Source: Sipunculus nudus
Lineage: Eukaryota; Annelida; Sipuncula; Golfingiida; Sipunculidae
DNA: 64,000 nt
NCBI GenBank assembly: GCA_026874595.1
Contig: CM049316.1
Span: forward strand, 50,534,695 to 50,598,694
Direction of reading: 5' to 3'
This document shows positions 21,710 through 35,354 of the stretch, piece by piece. A model generated the notes under the pieces. That model ran no database searches. It was not told the origin of the DNA and saw only the letters and a program-made list of their open reading frames with translations. How positions within the stretch are numbered: position 1 is the stretch's first letter; every line of letters starts with the position of its first letter. The position numbers and the translations under genes are program-made.

Positions 21710-22845
21710 TGTCACCAGAAATCGGTGACAATATGTACGGTGTTTTGTATCATAGTTTAACGAAGTCAGTTCTCTATTGATATTGACGTGAAGCGTCCTC
21801 CTAAGGCGTTGGCAGGTCTTGATTGTATATATATATATTGTGTATTCTTGTATGGAATCCCATCGGCTATCAGCTGATTTATCCGTGTCACGCATCGTGT
21901 GTAATTGTTACATTTGGTATGTGGGTCGCCATGGTGACGCTAACAGTCAAACTAGGTCACATATATCCTTATATGGGACACTTGAGAAATAAGCCAATCA
22001 GAGAACCGGATCGCCGTATTGTGACGACGATTGTGACGTCAGAGTTCAGGGAGAGACGCTGGAAGCTGCCTTCAGTTGGGTCTTGAAGCTTGAGGTGGCA
22101 GCACGCACGCACGAACATTGAAACGCCAGGGACGGCATAGAAGCAAGCTTCTGCATGAGGCAAGGACCCAGCTCATAAGAACTCAGCCGTGCTGCCGAAA
22201 GAGCTTCGTATTGGCGATATAGAGAGAGCGCGTTTGTCACCTGCCGGCCTAGTTCAGCTTGACCTAGATACATAACCGCCGTAAGCCGTGAACCGTTGCT
22301 ACAAGAGCAAGGTCAAGGACTCTAAGCTCCTCGTAAACAAAGGGCGCTATTGCATGCATGTGAACGTGAACCTACCCGGGTCGCTGACAAGCAAGATCAG
22401 TTGAAGATAGCTAAACTCAGAAAGACTAGATATATATGGTACTAACCATACGCTAGATTCTGCACAAAACAGTAACCAGAGATCTCTGAAGGAACTGGAC
22501 TTTATGGTTTATTATACAAACCAGTGACTCAGTAAATATCCTATAATTTTAATGTGAAGAACTGTCGTATTGACACATCATCGCACACACTCACATTTGT
22601 GTCTCTGTAAGTATTGTCTTGAATTATATTTGTGAATTTAACCTGATGTCTCATAGTTTCTATTGATCTGGGTGTATGATTGTCTGGTATTTTTATACAT
22701 GTCCTTAAAAGAACCTGGAAATGTCACCTGTAATGACCGGGATCTAATTTCTTGATTAATGAAATCAAGTGGTGAGCGTTAACCCATCCTATTGTTTTAT
22801 AGGATATATCCGTTGTAAAGTTTTCACGTTAAGTAAGGGGTGACA
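21710..22845 (+). repeat. 3' LTR of the Gypsy element
   Basis: 1136 bp, TGTCACC to GGTGACA, colinear with the 5' LTR at a constant offset of 5613. It differs visibly at 22700 and 22773 only. The open frames inside (for example on both strands at 21823-22273) are identical in both LTRs and are not genes. Confidence 0.95.
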
Positions 22846-22850
22846 CCACC
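22846..22850. repeat. Target-site duplication, right copy (CCACC)
   Basis: It repeats 16092-16096 directly after the 3' LTR. Confidence 0.9.
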
Positions 22851-23380
22851 ACATCTACATATTACACAATATTGACATAATTTCTGGCACGTACATAGGC
22901 AACAAACAGTTATACAATATATAAAAATATGAAAATCTGATTCAACTTGTTCTCGTTTACTGAGGCTGACATTGGGATGGGGTTCGGAGAAGGAAACAGT
23001 GTGGGCAGCAAGGAGGGTTGGATGTAGAGAGAAAAGGAGATAGAGAGAGAGGGAGGGAGCATTCAACAGTACTTAAACACCTGGAAGGTTAAAATCTAAA
23101 ATATTATGAAATGTAGATTAAGTCTGAGAGAAAGAGGTAATCTAGGCTATGGTTGGTTGATATGATTGAAGAAATTGTTGCAAATAATATTTTAAGATCT
23201 GACCTTGCGCTTTCATTGGATACCTTTTTGACAGGCTGTTGACAGTTCAACTTTTTACATATTTGTCTAATGAGATCCAATTTTTAAAATTTAAACTTTA
23301 ATTAAACTGTTTTTTCTATTTTATGATATGTATACAGTTGCTATAAAATCCCCACTCCACAGGGGGAAGGACTTGATGGA

Positions 23381-23397
23381 GGGGGGGGGGGGGGGGG
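23381..23397 (+). repeat. Poly-G run (17)
   Basis: One of eight long G homopolymers on the plus strand inside H1 copies. The others are 6158-6168, 15249-15258, 25709-25721, 26253-26276, 26541-26553, 38360-38378 and 39312-39326. Confidence 0.9.
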
Positions 23398-23426
23398 TTA
23401 CGATGGGAGTTACAACGCCTCTGTCT

Positions 23427-25187
23427 CTCTGTATATATTTTCTTCAAATTATTAAATTTTATGCTATAGCAATAGCACTATTGTTGACAGTGCGAAGGAG
23501 CAAGGACTTAGTGGGGTGGGGGAAGGGGATGGTGGGAGTTACAATACCCTTGCATATACGTACAGGATATGAAATTTAATTAATCAGAGCTTACAGGAAA
23601 AAAAAGTTTATTCATAATTATTGAATATTTAAAACAGGCAAGAAAGCTAGAGAAACAAAGCAAATAATTTTAATTCCCATTCTTCTGAGCCAGGAAATTA
23701 TGAACAATTTTTACATAAATTCCCTTTTTTATAACATCATTTTTTTCCAGGTTTGAAAATGTAACTATACATTTAGAGTATAACAAATATATGTGAATAT
23801 TTCAGTTGATTCACATTTCTTAATTGCATCAACATATATATCTAATAAATTAGGTTTATAGTACCTGTCAACATAATGGGGTGGAGGGAGGAAGGAAGGC
23901 ATAGGGGTGAGAGAGAGAGATAGAGAGAGAGAAAAAGAGAGCTGGAAAGAGAGAGGAGAAAGGCTCTCTGGTAATTACTGCCTGACCCAGCCTGACCCAG
24001 ACACTCACAGAATCTCTGTATATATTTTCTTCAAATTATTAAATTTTATGCTATAGCAATAGCACTATTGTTGACAGTGCGAAGGAGCAAGGACTTAGTG
24101 GGGTGGGGGAAGGGGATGGTGGGAGTTACAATACCCTTGCATATACGTACAGGATATGAAATTTAATTAATCAGAGCTTACAGGAAAAAAAAGTTTATTC
24201 ATAATTATTTAATATTTAAAACAGGCAAGAAAGCTAGAGAAACAAAGCAAATAATTTTAATTCCCATTCTTCTGAGCCAGGAAATTATGAACAATTTTTA
24301 CATAAATTCCCTTTTTTATAACATCATTTTTTTCCAGGTTTAAAAATGTAACTATACATTTAGAGTATAACAAATATATGTGAATATTTCAGTTGATTCA
24401 CATTTCTTAATTGCATCAACATATATATCTAATAAATTAGGTTTATAGTACCTGTCAACATAATGGGGTGGAGGGAGGAAGGAAGGCATAGGGGTGAGAG
24501 AGAGAGATAGAGAGAGAGAAAAAGAGAGCTGGAAAGAGAGAGGAGAAAGGCTCTCTGGTAATTACTGCCTGACCCAGCCTGACCCAGACACTCACAGAAT
24601 CTCTGTATATATTTTCTTCAAATTATTCAATTTTATGCTATAGCAATAACACTATTGTTGACAGTGCGAAGGAGCAAGGACTTAGTGGGGTGGGGGAAGG
24701 GGATGGTGGGAGTTACAATACCCTTGCATATACGTACAGGATATGAAATTTAATTAATCAGAGCTTACAGGAAAAAAAAGTTTATTCATAATTATTTAAT
24801 ATTTAAAACAGGCAAGAAAGCTAGAGAAACAAAGCAAATAATTTTAATTCCCATTCTTCTGAGCCAGGAAATTATGAACAATTTTTACATAAATTCCCTT
24901 TTTTATAACATCATTTTTTTCCAGGTTTGAAAATGTAACTATACATTTAGAGTATAACATATATGTAAATATTTCAGTTGATTCACATTTCTTAATTGCA
25001 TCAACATATATATCTAATAAATTAGGTTTATAGTACCTGTCAACATAATGGGGTGGAGGGAGGAAGGGAGGCATAGGGGTGAGAGAGAGAGAAAGAGAGA
25101 GAGAGAGAAAGAGAGCTAGAAAGAGAGAAAGGGAAAGAGAGAGGAGAAAGGCTCTCTGGTAATTACTGCCTGACCCAGCCTGACCCA
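23427..25187 (+). repeat. Threefold tandem duplication of a 587-bp segment
   Basis: The phrase CTCTGTATATATTTTCTTCA occurs at 23427, 24014 and 24601, exactly 587 bp apart, and the intervening sequence is nearly identical in each copy, including a (GA)n run and CCTGACCCAGCCTGACCCAG. The paralogous H1 at 36130-36770 has a single copy. The third copy has a longer GA tract. Confidence 0.92.
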
Positions 25188-25290
25188 GACACTCACAGAA
25201 GCAGTAGGCAAGGAGTGAAGGTGTTATGTAACAGCCTGGACCACTGTTAACCAATGACTTGATGTAAACATTCAAGACATGGTGCTATAA

Positions 25291-28125
25291 ATATGGGTCA
25301 CTGTGCTCAGCTGAAGTTGGCCTTGAAGGTAAAAATCTAAAATAATAATGGAGATCAAGTCTAAGATGAAAAGGTAATATATGCCATGGCTGGTTGACAT
25401 GATTGGTTTGTATTGATGAGTGAGAAATTGTTGCAAATAATATTTTGTGACCAAACCATGCATTCTCTAATGTCAAAATTGAAGCATGTGAGCAGTTTGT
25501 GAACATAAGATGTATATTATTACCATGATCATTGGCTGGCTTTTTGATAGTTTGTTGACAGTTCAGTAGTTTACACATTTGCTCAATTGGATCTATTTTA
25601 CATAATATATATTATTAAATATATGTATTTTTATTTTATAAAATGTATACAGTTGAAATATAACTGATGTCTCCAGTCCCCAGATGCAAGAACCTGGTGG
25701 TGGTGGTTGGGGGGGGGGGGGAGGGCTGGAATGATGGGAGTTACAACATCTCTGTATTAACATAGTGTATATACATATAGGATTTCCATTTAATTCAACA
25801 ATACTTACAGGATTAAATAGTCCATTCACAATTACATAATATTTAAAAAAGGACAGACAGACTGTTAGACAAACAAAGCTGATAATATATTTTAATATTT
25901 TAAAGTTTTTCATCTGCAATATTACACATCTGAATACATAAGTTGCTTTCAAATTTCAGACTTTAATGGCTTAAATCCATACACATACAGCATATGAAAG
26001 TTATTTCAACAGTGCTTAAAGGAAAAATTTCATAATTAGTATATATATTTAATGATAATGGAGAGATGATGGACAGACAAGAGCTGATCACTTTATGTTC
26101 CATTCTCCTGGGGCAAGAATATGTTTCAATATTAGATCTTAATTTTTTCTAATCCAATTATCTTTCAAATTGAAAAAATTGTACACATTTGCAATATTAA
26201 CTAATGTCCCAGTGCACAGGTGACGATGAGGTGCTAAGGATCAATGACAGCCGGGGGGGGGGGGGGGGGGGGGGGGAGGAGATGGGATTAACAACACTTT
26301 TGCATAAACATTCAGGGCAAACAAAGCCTGATCTCCAATTCTGCTGAGGCTCGAAAATAATGAACACATGTTTGTATTAGATCCTTTTTTTTATTTTAAG
26401 TTTAATTTGTATACATTTCCAATATAACATAAATTTCTGAATATAAACGTTGATTCATAATTCTAAATTGCATCATCATAAATCTCAATCTTGTCATGTA
26501 ACACCACATCATGCATACAAATGTATATTTATATATTCATGGGGGGGGGGGGGAGGGGGTGTGATATGAGAACAATTGTACACCTGTCACAGCAGGGGAT
26601 CTCCCCCAGTGACTGAAACAAATCAGGAACCCTGGCATAGCTGACTTCCAGTGACCTGGAGTGGCCTACCTGCATCTGGAACAAAGCAAGTGACTACAAT
26701 AGACCCTCAAGATAAAATTCAATAACTAGCCTAACTTTCAACCTTTTAGTTTCAAATTTCAGATTTAAACACATTAAATACTTATGTTTACATTCTGAGA
26801 AAATTAAATCAACAGTACTCACAGGGAAAAATGTGCCATGGTCAAAGTTGGGTAAAATTTCAGGTACTGATTTTATGTTTATGCTAATAGCTTATAAAAT
26901 TTACAAAATACAGATCTAATTTTGGGTATACAATTGAATCTTAATTAAACAAAGTTATATACTTAAAAAAAATTCTCTAGCTTCAATAATTTTCATGAAA
27001 CCTGAGTAAATATTTTTCCTGATTTTTTACAAAGTCAATTTTGTTTGGGCACATAACTTAAAACAATTACACAATACTGACATCATTTCTGGCATGTGCA
27101 TAGCGAATGTATAGAAAAATATGTATATTATATATGATCAAAGTCAGATCAGTGGTTTTGATACTAGGCAGTCCTGAAGTGTAACAAAGGGTTTTTAATG
27201 AAAAAAATGAAGTTTTTCATTAATATCTCGAAGGAATTAAGTTCTGGTGACCAAATTCTTGGCATGGTAGGGGATTTTGGAGACATCTTACTGTATGCCT
27301 AATTTAAGGAACTTAGAGCTGAAGCTGGGGAGCTGAGCTCTAGCAAACTGCATAACACTAGGTTGATGTAAACAATATGTGACATGGTGCTTGAAAACTT
27401 GAATAAAATCTACAGTTTTTGATCAACTGGTTTCAAATTTTAGATGTTAACAGTTGAAATGCTAACAAAAACATGCTTTGAAAATTAAATCCACAGCAGT
27501 TACAGAAAAAAAACGTGCCATGGTCAAAGTTGGGCAAAGTTTAAGGTACCAATTTTTTATTTTTGCTAATATTTCAAAAAATTTAAAAGATTTTGATCAA
27601 ATTTTGGGTATACAATTTAATTTTGATTAATAAAAGTTATATTACTGGAAAAAAAGTGCTTAGCTTTAACAAGTTTTGTGTTAAGTGATCAAATTTTTTT
27701 CCTGATTATTTACAAAATGCATTATGTTTGGGCCCATAACTTTTTTAAATTATATAATACAGACCCAATTTCTGGCATGTACATAGGAACCATATAGAGG
27801 ATTATTTATGGTAAATATGAGGAAAAACAGATGAGTGGTTTTGATATTAGGCAGTCCTGAAGTGTGAAAATAGGATTTTAATCAAAAATTGAGGTTTTAC
27901 CTTAATTTCTCAAAGGAACGAAGTCGCAAAGACCCAGTTTTCGGCTTGGTAGGAGATCTTGGGGACATCTAACATTATGCTGAATTTTGGATTCCTAGGT
28001 CTTACGGTTTCAAATCGTGCCACATCTACGGACGGACGGACGGACGGACGGACGGACGGACAGACGGACGGACGACGGACAATGGACCACGACTATAGCT
28101 CAGATGACTTATAGTCAGCTGAGCT
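25291..28125 (+). mobile_element. H1 element, 5' tip lost
   Basis: It opens inside the 5' motif (ATGGGTCACTGTGCTCAGCTG) and follows the same subtype as 9877 and 37366, then two TTTGGGCCCATAACTT-type cassettes and a long GACG run (28029-28076), and ends in the hairpin at 28125. It contains poly-G runs at 25709, 26253 and 26541. Confidence 0.75.
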
Positions 28126-28524
28126 AAAAAATTGCATTATATTTGGGCCTATAACTTCAAAATAATACCCAATATTGACCTAATTTTTGGTATGTGCACA
28201 GAAAATGTATGGAAGAATATGAATACTAAATATGATCAAAAACAGATCAGTGTTTTGATATTAGGCAGCCTTGAAGTGTAACAATGGCTTTTTTATGGAA
28301 AACGGGAGGTTTTTCCTTAATATCTCAAAGGAACGAAGTTCTAATGACCCAATTTTCGGTATGGTAGGAGATTTTGGGGACATCTAATGGTATGCAGAAT
28401 TTTTGATTCGTAGGTGTAATGGTTTTAAAACATGCCCTGTTAATGGACGCACTGACGGCCAGACGGACGGACGATGGACAAAGGACCACGACTATAGCTC
28501 AGAAGACTTATAGTCAGCTGAGCT
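28126..28524 (+). mobile_element. H1 3' cassette
   Basis: A single diverged cassette starting ATTATATTTGGGCCTATAAC, ending with a GACGGACGATGG run and the hairpin at 28524. A close relative is at 39785-40181. Confidence 0.75.
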
Positions 28525-29308
28525 AAAAATCAAACAGAATCTTCCCCTAGTGGCAGGTTAGCAATATCTTGAAGATGGAAGGTTTGTGATGAAAAGTTTG
28601 GCTTCAAATGCATACACATTCCTTTTAAAGAAATGGGTCCTGTGACCTTGACCTTTGGACCCCAAAATCAACATGGTTCTTACTTTAGTGGTGAGCCATT
28701 TATAATTTAAGTTTGAAACCAATATATCAAACTTAACTGAAGTTATCATCTGGAAACTAATTTGTGTGGATGGACGGATTGACAGACACACAGACATACA
28801 AACAGACAGACTGACAGACAGGGTGATTAGTATAGGGCATCATCCACTTGTGATCAATAAACACCCCAGGTTTTGGGACACCAGATGTAATGACAGCTGA
28901 GAAACTGACATGATTGTTGTCATTTTATAGTAAATAAATAGAAAAATATTTGTTAGAATAGGAAAACCACCACGTTTCAGGAACTGACAAAACTAGTCAT
29001 GGTCAATATTCAAGGCAAGATTCATGACTAACCATGCATTAATTATCAAGATATTGGAGGTTTTGTATTAAAGTTTTTACTATTCTGGGGGGGTACTTTC
29101 AAGCCCCATAGCTCGAAGGAAAAAGGTCACAGTGACCTAATTTCAGGTTTCCAAGGAAATTTTTAATTGACCTCCCTGCATGTTCACTTAGAAGTTTCTA
29201 GGGCCAGCTGTTATGATTTGTGCCCTGCTAACGGCCGGACGGACATCCAGACGGACGACGGACAAAGCGCCATTCCTATACCTCAGTTGACTTACAGTCA
29301 GCGGAGCT
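28525..29308 (+). repeat. TGACCTTGACC-type repeat and one family A-like monomer with H1 end
   Basis: 28540-28880 resembles 11600-11860 (GTGACCTTGACCTTTGGACC) and has a GACAGACA run. 28950-29308 is a diverged 337-bp-type monomer that ends in a variant hairpin (CCTCAGTTGACTT, then AGTCAGCGGAGC). Confidence 0.6.
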
Positions 29309-31632
29309 AAAAATGATTGTAGCTGGCACTACCAGTTTTGTATACAAAAAGGTTTCAGAGATATATACATATGCCCAAGTTCAGACTGATATATCAAACC
29401 CCTCCTGAGAAATAAGCAGGGACCCAAACTGTGCGAAAAATTATTGTAGGTGGCACCAAAAGTCTTGTATACGACAAGTATATGATAATTAAAATACTAT
29501 AGGTATAAATATGCCCAATTTCAGGATGATATATCAAATTCCTCTATAGAAATAAGCAGGCACAAAAGTCACACACTGTGCAAATGTCATTGTAGGTGGT
29601 GCATGACACCTGTCTTGTGAACAAAACCCATCAAAGACACATAGACAGGTCAAAATATTAGGCCAATACATCAAACTTTCCTTGAGTCTGATGCATGGGG
29701 CTGACCAGGCTTAGGTGAGAAAGGCTGTTGCCCCGAGTGAACTGTGACAAATTGCTTGCTCAGACTATTGCACTGAGTGAACTCATGACCTGCACCTAGC
29801 CAGACTGAGTGAACTTTTGACCTGTACCTGGCTGCACTGAGTGAACTCTTGACCTGTTGCATAATCTGACACAGTTGGCAGTCTGCCAAAGCTATAAATA
29901 GAATGCAGCTACTGCACTGAGTAAACTCCTGACCCATACCTCGCTGCACTGAGTGAACTCTTGACCTGTTGCCTAATCTGATACAGTTGGCAGTCTGCCA
30001 AAGCTATAAATAGATCCAGACTGACCTCTAGCCTGTTGCCAAATCTGAAATAGTAGCCACACCATTGCATAAGCTCATGCAAGGGCCCTGCCCTGAGGGG
30101 CTTGACACCCATGAAGTGATTACATGGTGCCCATGAGGTGTTCACATGTCACCCATGAGGTGATCACATGCCATGTGGTTGGCTGCACTGATTGAACCCT
30201 TGACCTATATCTGGCTGCACTGAATGAACTCTTTATCTGTTCCCAAATCTGAAACAGTTGGCAGTTTCTCAACCTATTTAAAGATACAGATTCAATCTTG
30301 GCCTGTTGGTATATCTGTTTACACATACTGAAAGACTTTGGTTAAAATTTCTTTTTTCAAGCCAACATATTCATAAACTTTTATCAAAATATCTAGAATA
30401 ATAAAAGATGCAGTACTTTCATTGTTAAAGGTCCAATAGTTCTGCAAAAAATCATTCTAGTAAACTTGTACAAAGGCCACCTAAGAATAATTTTTGTGCA
30501 ATGTTACAGAAGATATAATTGAAATAATAATTTTGTAGAAGAACACTTCTGCAGTCCTCAGTTTGAAAAAGACATAATAATGGCCATAAGACCAACTTAA
30601 GCTTTTCACAACTCAACCAAAAATCAACAAACTCAGTATATTCTGATATTATTGAAAGAACCATGTCCTAGGATAATTCTTTTGAAAAATTGAACAATTC
30701 AACTTGACAGTTTCATCATTAAGCTGAAAGAGGCTAAAATTATGAGGTTTTTCGCCCATAAAAAACAGGTCAATGTAGGTGGCACCACTAAATCTACAAC
30801 TTCAAATATGAGTCATGTGACCAACATTTGCACAATACCTGGTAATGCTAGCTTCTGTCATTTCTGAGAGTACTATGTCAGTATGCTTACTTGGCCGAAT
30901 GACTGTTCAAATTTGTGTAACTCCACTAAAATTCATCAAATACAAACCATTTGAACAAACTTGAGAGGGCTTGCCTCTGGGCCATGGGATCATTTATGTA
31001 AAATATTTAACAATTTGGCTGGACCGTCTACAAGAAGACGACTTTTAAAATATTGTCAGTTTTTTCCTAATAAAATCTAAGTAAATGCAGATAGCAAAAA
31101 AATAAGCTGGATCCAATAAAAATTGATATGTGACAGATTATTGCTCAAAATCTGGGAATGGTAGCTCCTGCTATTCCTGAGAAATTATGGATTAATGTAC
31201 AGATGACCAATGACCCCCGTACAAAAATTGGTCAATTCAGGTGGCGCCACCAATACCTGAATTTCATATATCACTCATGTGACCAACACTGGCAAAAAAT
31301 TTGCTGATGATAGCTCTGGCTGTTTCTGAGACTGTCATTATAGTATGCTTTTTTGGACAGATGACTAAGTTCAACTTCCTGAACAAAATTGAGGGAGATG
31401 GTATAAAAGATTATTTCTGTGAAATATTGAACAATTTGGCTTGAGTGTTTCGGAGGAGAAGATTTTTAAAGGTTTTTTTAGCTTTTTATCTATAAAATTT
31501 AAGAAAATTTTCAGATAACTAATTTTTTGCATTAAATTTCATGATGCTAGCTCCAATCATTTATAAAATAGTATGGGTGAACGTACAGAAGACAAACGCC
31601 GCCAAACCATCGCAATAGTTCACAGGTTCACT
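29309..31632 (+). mobile_element. H2 element lacking its 5' terminus
   Basis: Family D units (29320-29640), the CTGAGTGAACTCTTGACC minisatellite (29755-30260), then family B units with GGTGGCACCAC near 30780 and a perfect GGTGGCGCCACC at 31240. It ends CACAGGTTCACTAAAA at about 31632. It is colinear with the complete H2 at 7476 but longer. The minus-strand open frames at 29671-30326 follow the minisatellite and are not genes. Confidence 0.75.
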
Positions 31633-33007
31633 AAAAATTAATACAGATGCATATTGAAAGCAAAACTGTAATACAGATACATCTCACTGATGGCAAAATC
31701 TTGAATTAATTTGACTATGGATACCAATTATTTATAATCCATGTACAGCCGTCTTTATATACCCACAGAGAGCTGTATAGCTGTGATTGTAAACATTGCC
31801 TGGCATGAGGAATATCTAAAAATCATAAATCTACATTTTTTAAAAGCTTTTAAAAAACATTCTTGTCAATATTAACCATAGATAACCTGAAATCTAAATG
31901 TCTAGAGGCCAGTCTAGATGTATCTAGATGTATCTGTGTATCTGCTTCACACAGCTAACATATATGGCAAAATGACTCAATTGAACCTTTATAATCCAGC
32001 CAAAATTCATTTTTTGGAACCATAAAAGACAATTATTATAAGAATTATTCAGGGGATTATTCTTGTAAAATATTAAACAAATTGGCCTCAGTAGGGTCAG
32101 TCAAAAAAAATTTAACAGGTCTATAACTCATATGGGAAAATACAGCAAAATGGCTAAGTTAAGCTTCCCATAACTCAGCCAAAAATCACTGAACCAAAAC
32201 CATTTGAACAAACTTGAATTATCAACATCTAAGGATAATTAATGTGTGAGATTTAAGAATTTGGCCCAGTGGTTTTTGAGAAGATCTTTGTAGCCACTGA
32301 GCCAAAACTGGCTGTTATGGCATATGACTAAATTCAGCTTCCCATAACTCAGCCAAAAGTCACTGAACTGAGACCATTTGTACAAACTTCAGAAAGCACT
32401 ACCCTGGGATCATTTCTGTGCGATATTACACTATTTGGCTATATGGTTTCAGAGAAGAAGTTTTTTGTAGTTGTCAGTATGATAGGGGCACTGATGACCC
32501 CCATACAAAAAAGGTCGATGCAGGTGGCGCCACCAATACCTCAATTTCAGATATGTCTCATGTGAACAACATTGGCATAAAATTTGGTGATGATAGCTCT
32601 AGCTGTTTCTGAGATTGTAATTTTAGTATGCTTTTATGGACAGATGACTAAGTTCAACTTCCTGTAACTCAGCCAAAAATCACCGAACTTAAACCATTCG
32701 AACAAATTTGAGAAAGATTATTCCAGGAATCATTTCTGTGAAATATTGGACAATTTGGCTGAACAGTTTTGGAGAAGAAGATTTTTAAAGTTTTTTTAGC
32801 TTTTTCCCTATAAAATCTAAGAAAATGCAGTTAATCAAAAAATAAGCAAAATCTGATTTAGTTTTTTAGATGACTAATTTTTTGCATAAAATTTCAAGAT
32901 GCTACCTCTTGCCGTTTTCAAGATAGTATGGGTTAACGTACAGACGCCGGACGACGCCGACGGACACCGGACGACGCCACACCATCGCATAAGCTCACAG
33001 GTTTGCT
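31633..33007 (+). mobile_element. H2 3' portion (family B units)
   Basis: A second H2 3' segment with a perfect palindrome at 32523, a GACGCCGACGG run (32943-32975) and the terminus CACAGGTTTGCTAAA at 33007. It is closely related to 45000-46350. Confidence 0.75.
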
Positions 33008-33331
33008 AAAAAATACAGGTGGCGCCACCAGTCTGCAGAAACTGATGAAATACTCCATGATCAATATCCATGCAAAGAATCATGGTGATCAATACATTAG
33101 TTGTTCAGACACGAGAGCTTTTGAATCAAATTTTTCATTATTCTTGGGCGTACGTCGGAATCCCATAGCTTAAAGAATATGGGTAACAGAGACCTAATTC
33201 CAGGTTTCCAAAGAGACTTTTCATGACCTCTCAGGATGTAAATTTAAGTCAGAAGATTCCATTTCCAGCTGTTATGATTTGTGCCCTTTAAACAGAAGAC
33301 CTCATCTTTTAAGGTCTCAAAAACAGAGAAA
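33008..33331 (+). repeat. Single family A monomer
   Basis: One 337-bp-type unit with a perfect palindrome at 33018, cut off by an H1 start at 33332. It is most similar to the monomer at 10887. Confidence 0.75.
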
Positions 33332-35354
33332 ACAAGGGACCCATGGGTCACGGCACTCAGCTGTTATATATGATTGATTATATGAAAAATTTGATTTGGG
33401 AAAGAGGCACATACTTGTTTTGTGTGGTTATAAATATAAGCTTTATTATGAGTTGTTGGTGTTTAGCTTATGTATGATTTTGATAGTTTCTTTGGAGACA
33501 GGGAAGAGGATTGATTTCATTTATTTTATTAACAAATGGAGTGCTATTGTCACACAGATTTTGACTTGGCCATATAACTTATAAGCAGCACATATAATAA
33601 AAGAGTTTAACTATTTCTTAAAATTTAATAACAAATATTGTGCCATATAATTTTTATTAAAAAAAAATAAGAAAATCATATGATTTTTTAAAATAAAATA
33701 TAACTGAAATGATTATTGAAATAATATTACAGAATTTATTCATGAATGCATTCATGAATACATTTTGAAAGTATCTGCACTGGTATTCAAATACTCTCAT
33801 TTTTACCTGAATTCCAATTCTTATGCAATAACATTTTTTAATGCAGTACATATTCATATTCGTATTCAAATACATTTGCAAAGCATTCGCACCATGTCTA
33901 GTATTTATTCAGTTTTAGCCAAACAATGATGTTGAGAATCCAGAATATACAAAATTCACAAATTTAAATAATGATCATAAGTACCTGGTTTTATGGCTTT
34001 TATTTATATTAAAAAAAATAAATGTAATATATTCACTTTGGACTACTTTCACATCAATCTACACACTAGACACAGTAGGAATCTAGATTAATATTATCAA
34101 CTGCATCTTTGTCTATCATTAATTTCCGTCATATGATCCCTAATGATTTGTAATGAATAATATGATTTATTTTTTTATCATTAAAATTTCACTGAAAAAT
34201 ACCATAGGTGACTGCATGGTGTTATTTGGAATAACACTGACATTGACATTCTATCCATCCATACAAGATTCTTACATCATCAGTAACTGCAAGTTAATTT
34301 TCTGTTGCTCATCAACTAATAAATTCCTTTTCTATTAATTTTTCTTTAATTTTTTTATAAAAAACCAATAAAAAATTATTAATTTATTGTTTATTGTTAT
34401 GTTGTTTTTCAAAACAACTATTAGATGAGTTGGGTTGGACATCTGGATCAACTGTGGCTGGGCATTAGCTGCCTGGCTGCCCCAGTGTATGCTTCGCTCA
34501 AGCATGCATAATCTGATGAAAGGTCAACAAGGTCAACATACAGGTGACTGAAGAGGGGCTGGATTAAGCCTCGGTCTGACATGGTCTCATAAAAACATTA
34601 ATAAAAGCTACAATATTTGGCCAATTTCTTTCAGCTTTCTAAACTACAAAGATGAAATCCTTATGTGTGCATGATATGAAAATTATATCAACAGCGCTCT
34701 CAGGAAACAAACGTGCCATGGTCAAAGTTGGGCAAAATTTAAGGTACTAATTTTATATTTATACTACCGGTAATAACTTCAGAACTAATTTTTTGTATTC
34801 AATTGAATCTTGATTAAATAATGTTACATCCCTGACAAAAATATCTCTAGCTTCAGCAATCCTCTTGTTTAGGGAGTAAAAATATTTCTTGATTTTTTAA
34901 AAAGTGCATTATGTTTGGGCCCATAACTTAAAACAATTATGCAAAAATGACATCATTTCTGGCATGTGCATAGCGAATGTATAGAAAAATATGTATATTA
35001 TATATGATCAAAGTCAGATCAGTGGTTTTGATATTAGGCAGTCTTACAGTGTAACAATGGGTTTTTAATGGAAAAATGAAGTTTTTCATTATTATTTCGA
35101 AGGAATTAAGTCCTAGTGATCAAATTCTTGGCATGGTAGGGGATTTTGGAGACATCTAACTGTATTCTTGGGAGCTGAGCTCTAGCAAACTGCATAACAC
35201 AAGCTTGATGTAAACTTGATGTGACATGGTGCATGAAAACTTGAATAAAATCTACAGTTTTTGATCAACTGGTTTCAAATTTTTGGTGTTAACAGACAAA
35301 ATGCTAACAAAAACATGCAGTGAAAATTAAATCAACAGTACACACAGGAAAAAA
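33332..35354 (+). mobile_element. H1 element, 3' end replaced by the next H1
   Basis: It starts ACAAGGGACCCATGGGTCAC, then GGCACTCAGCTGTTATATAT, and is colinear with the first two thirds of the complete copy at 48536. It runs through the cassette region and then meets a new H1 start at 35355 with no hairpin, as if the later element inserted in an A-run of the earlier one. Confidence 0.75.

Larger units (their letters stand above)
16097..22845 (+). mobile_element. Ty3/Gypsy LTR retrotransposon (Gmr1-like domain order), internally deleted
   Basis: A 6749-bp element with two 1136-bp LTRs, target duplication, primer-binding site, gag, protease, integrase, RNase H and polypurine tract, in that order. 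Integrase upstream of RNase H is the order known for Gmr1-like Gypsy elements; most Gypsy elements have it last. The reverse-transcriptase core is missing between integrase and RNase H, and gag is out of frame with its zinc knuckle, so this copy cannot act alone. It interrupts an H1 copy; the related H1 at about 35818-35826 is the empty-site equivalent. Confidence 0.93.
15711..25290 (+). mobile_element. H1 element split by a Gypsy retrotransposon
   Basis: It starts ACAAGGGACCTATGGGTCAC and resembles the H1 at 35355-36850. The Gypsy element occupies 16097-22845. After it the H1 sequence resumes, with ~150 bp (about 22900-23062) not present in the 35355 copy, and the (GA)n-bearing part is triplicated (23427-25187). 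The right limit is set by the truncated next H1 start at about 25291. Confidence 0.65.
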
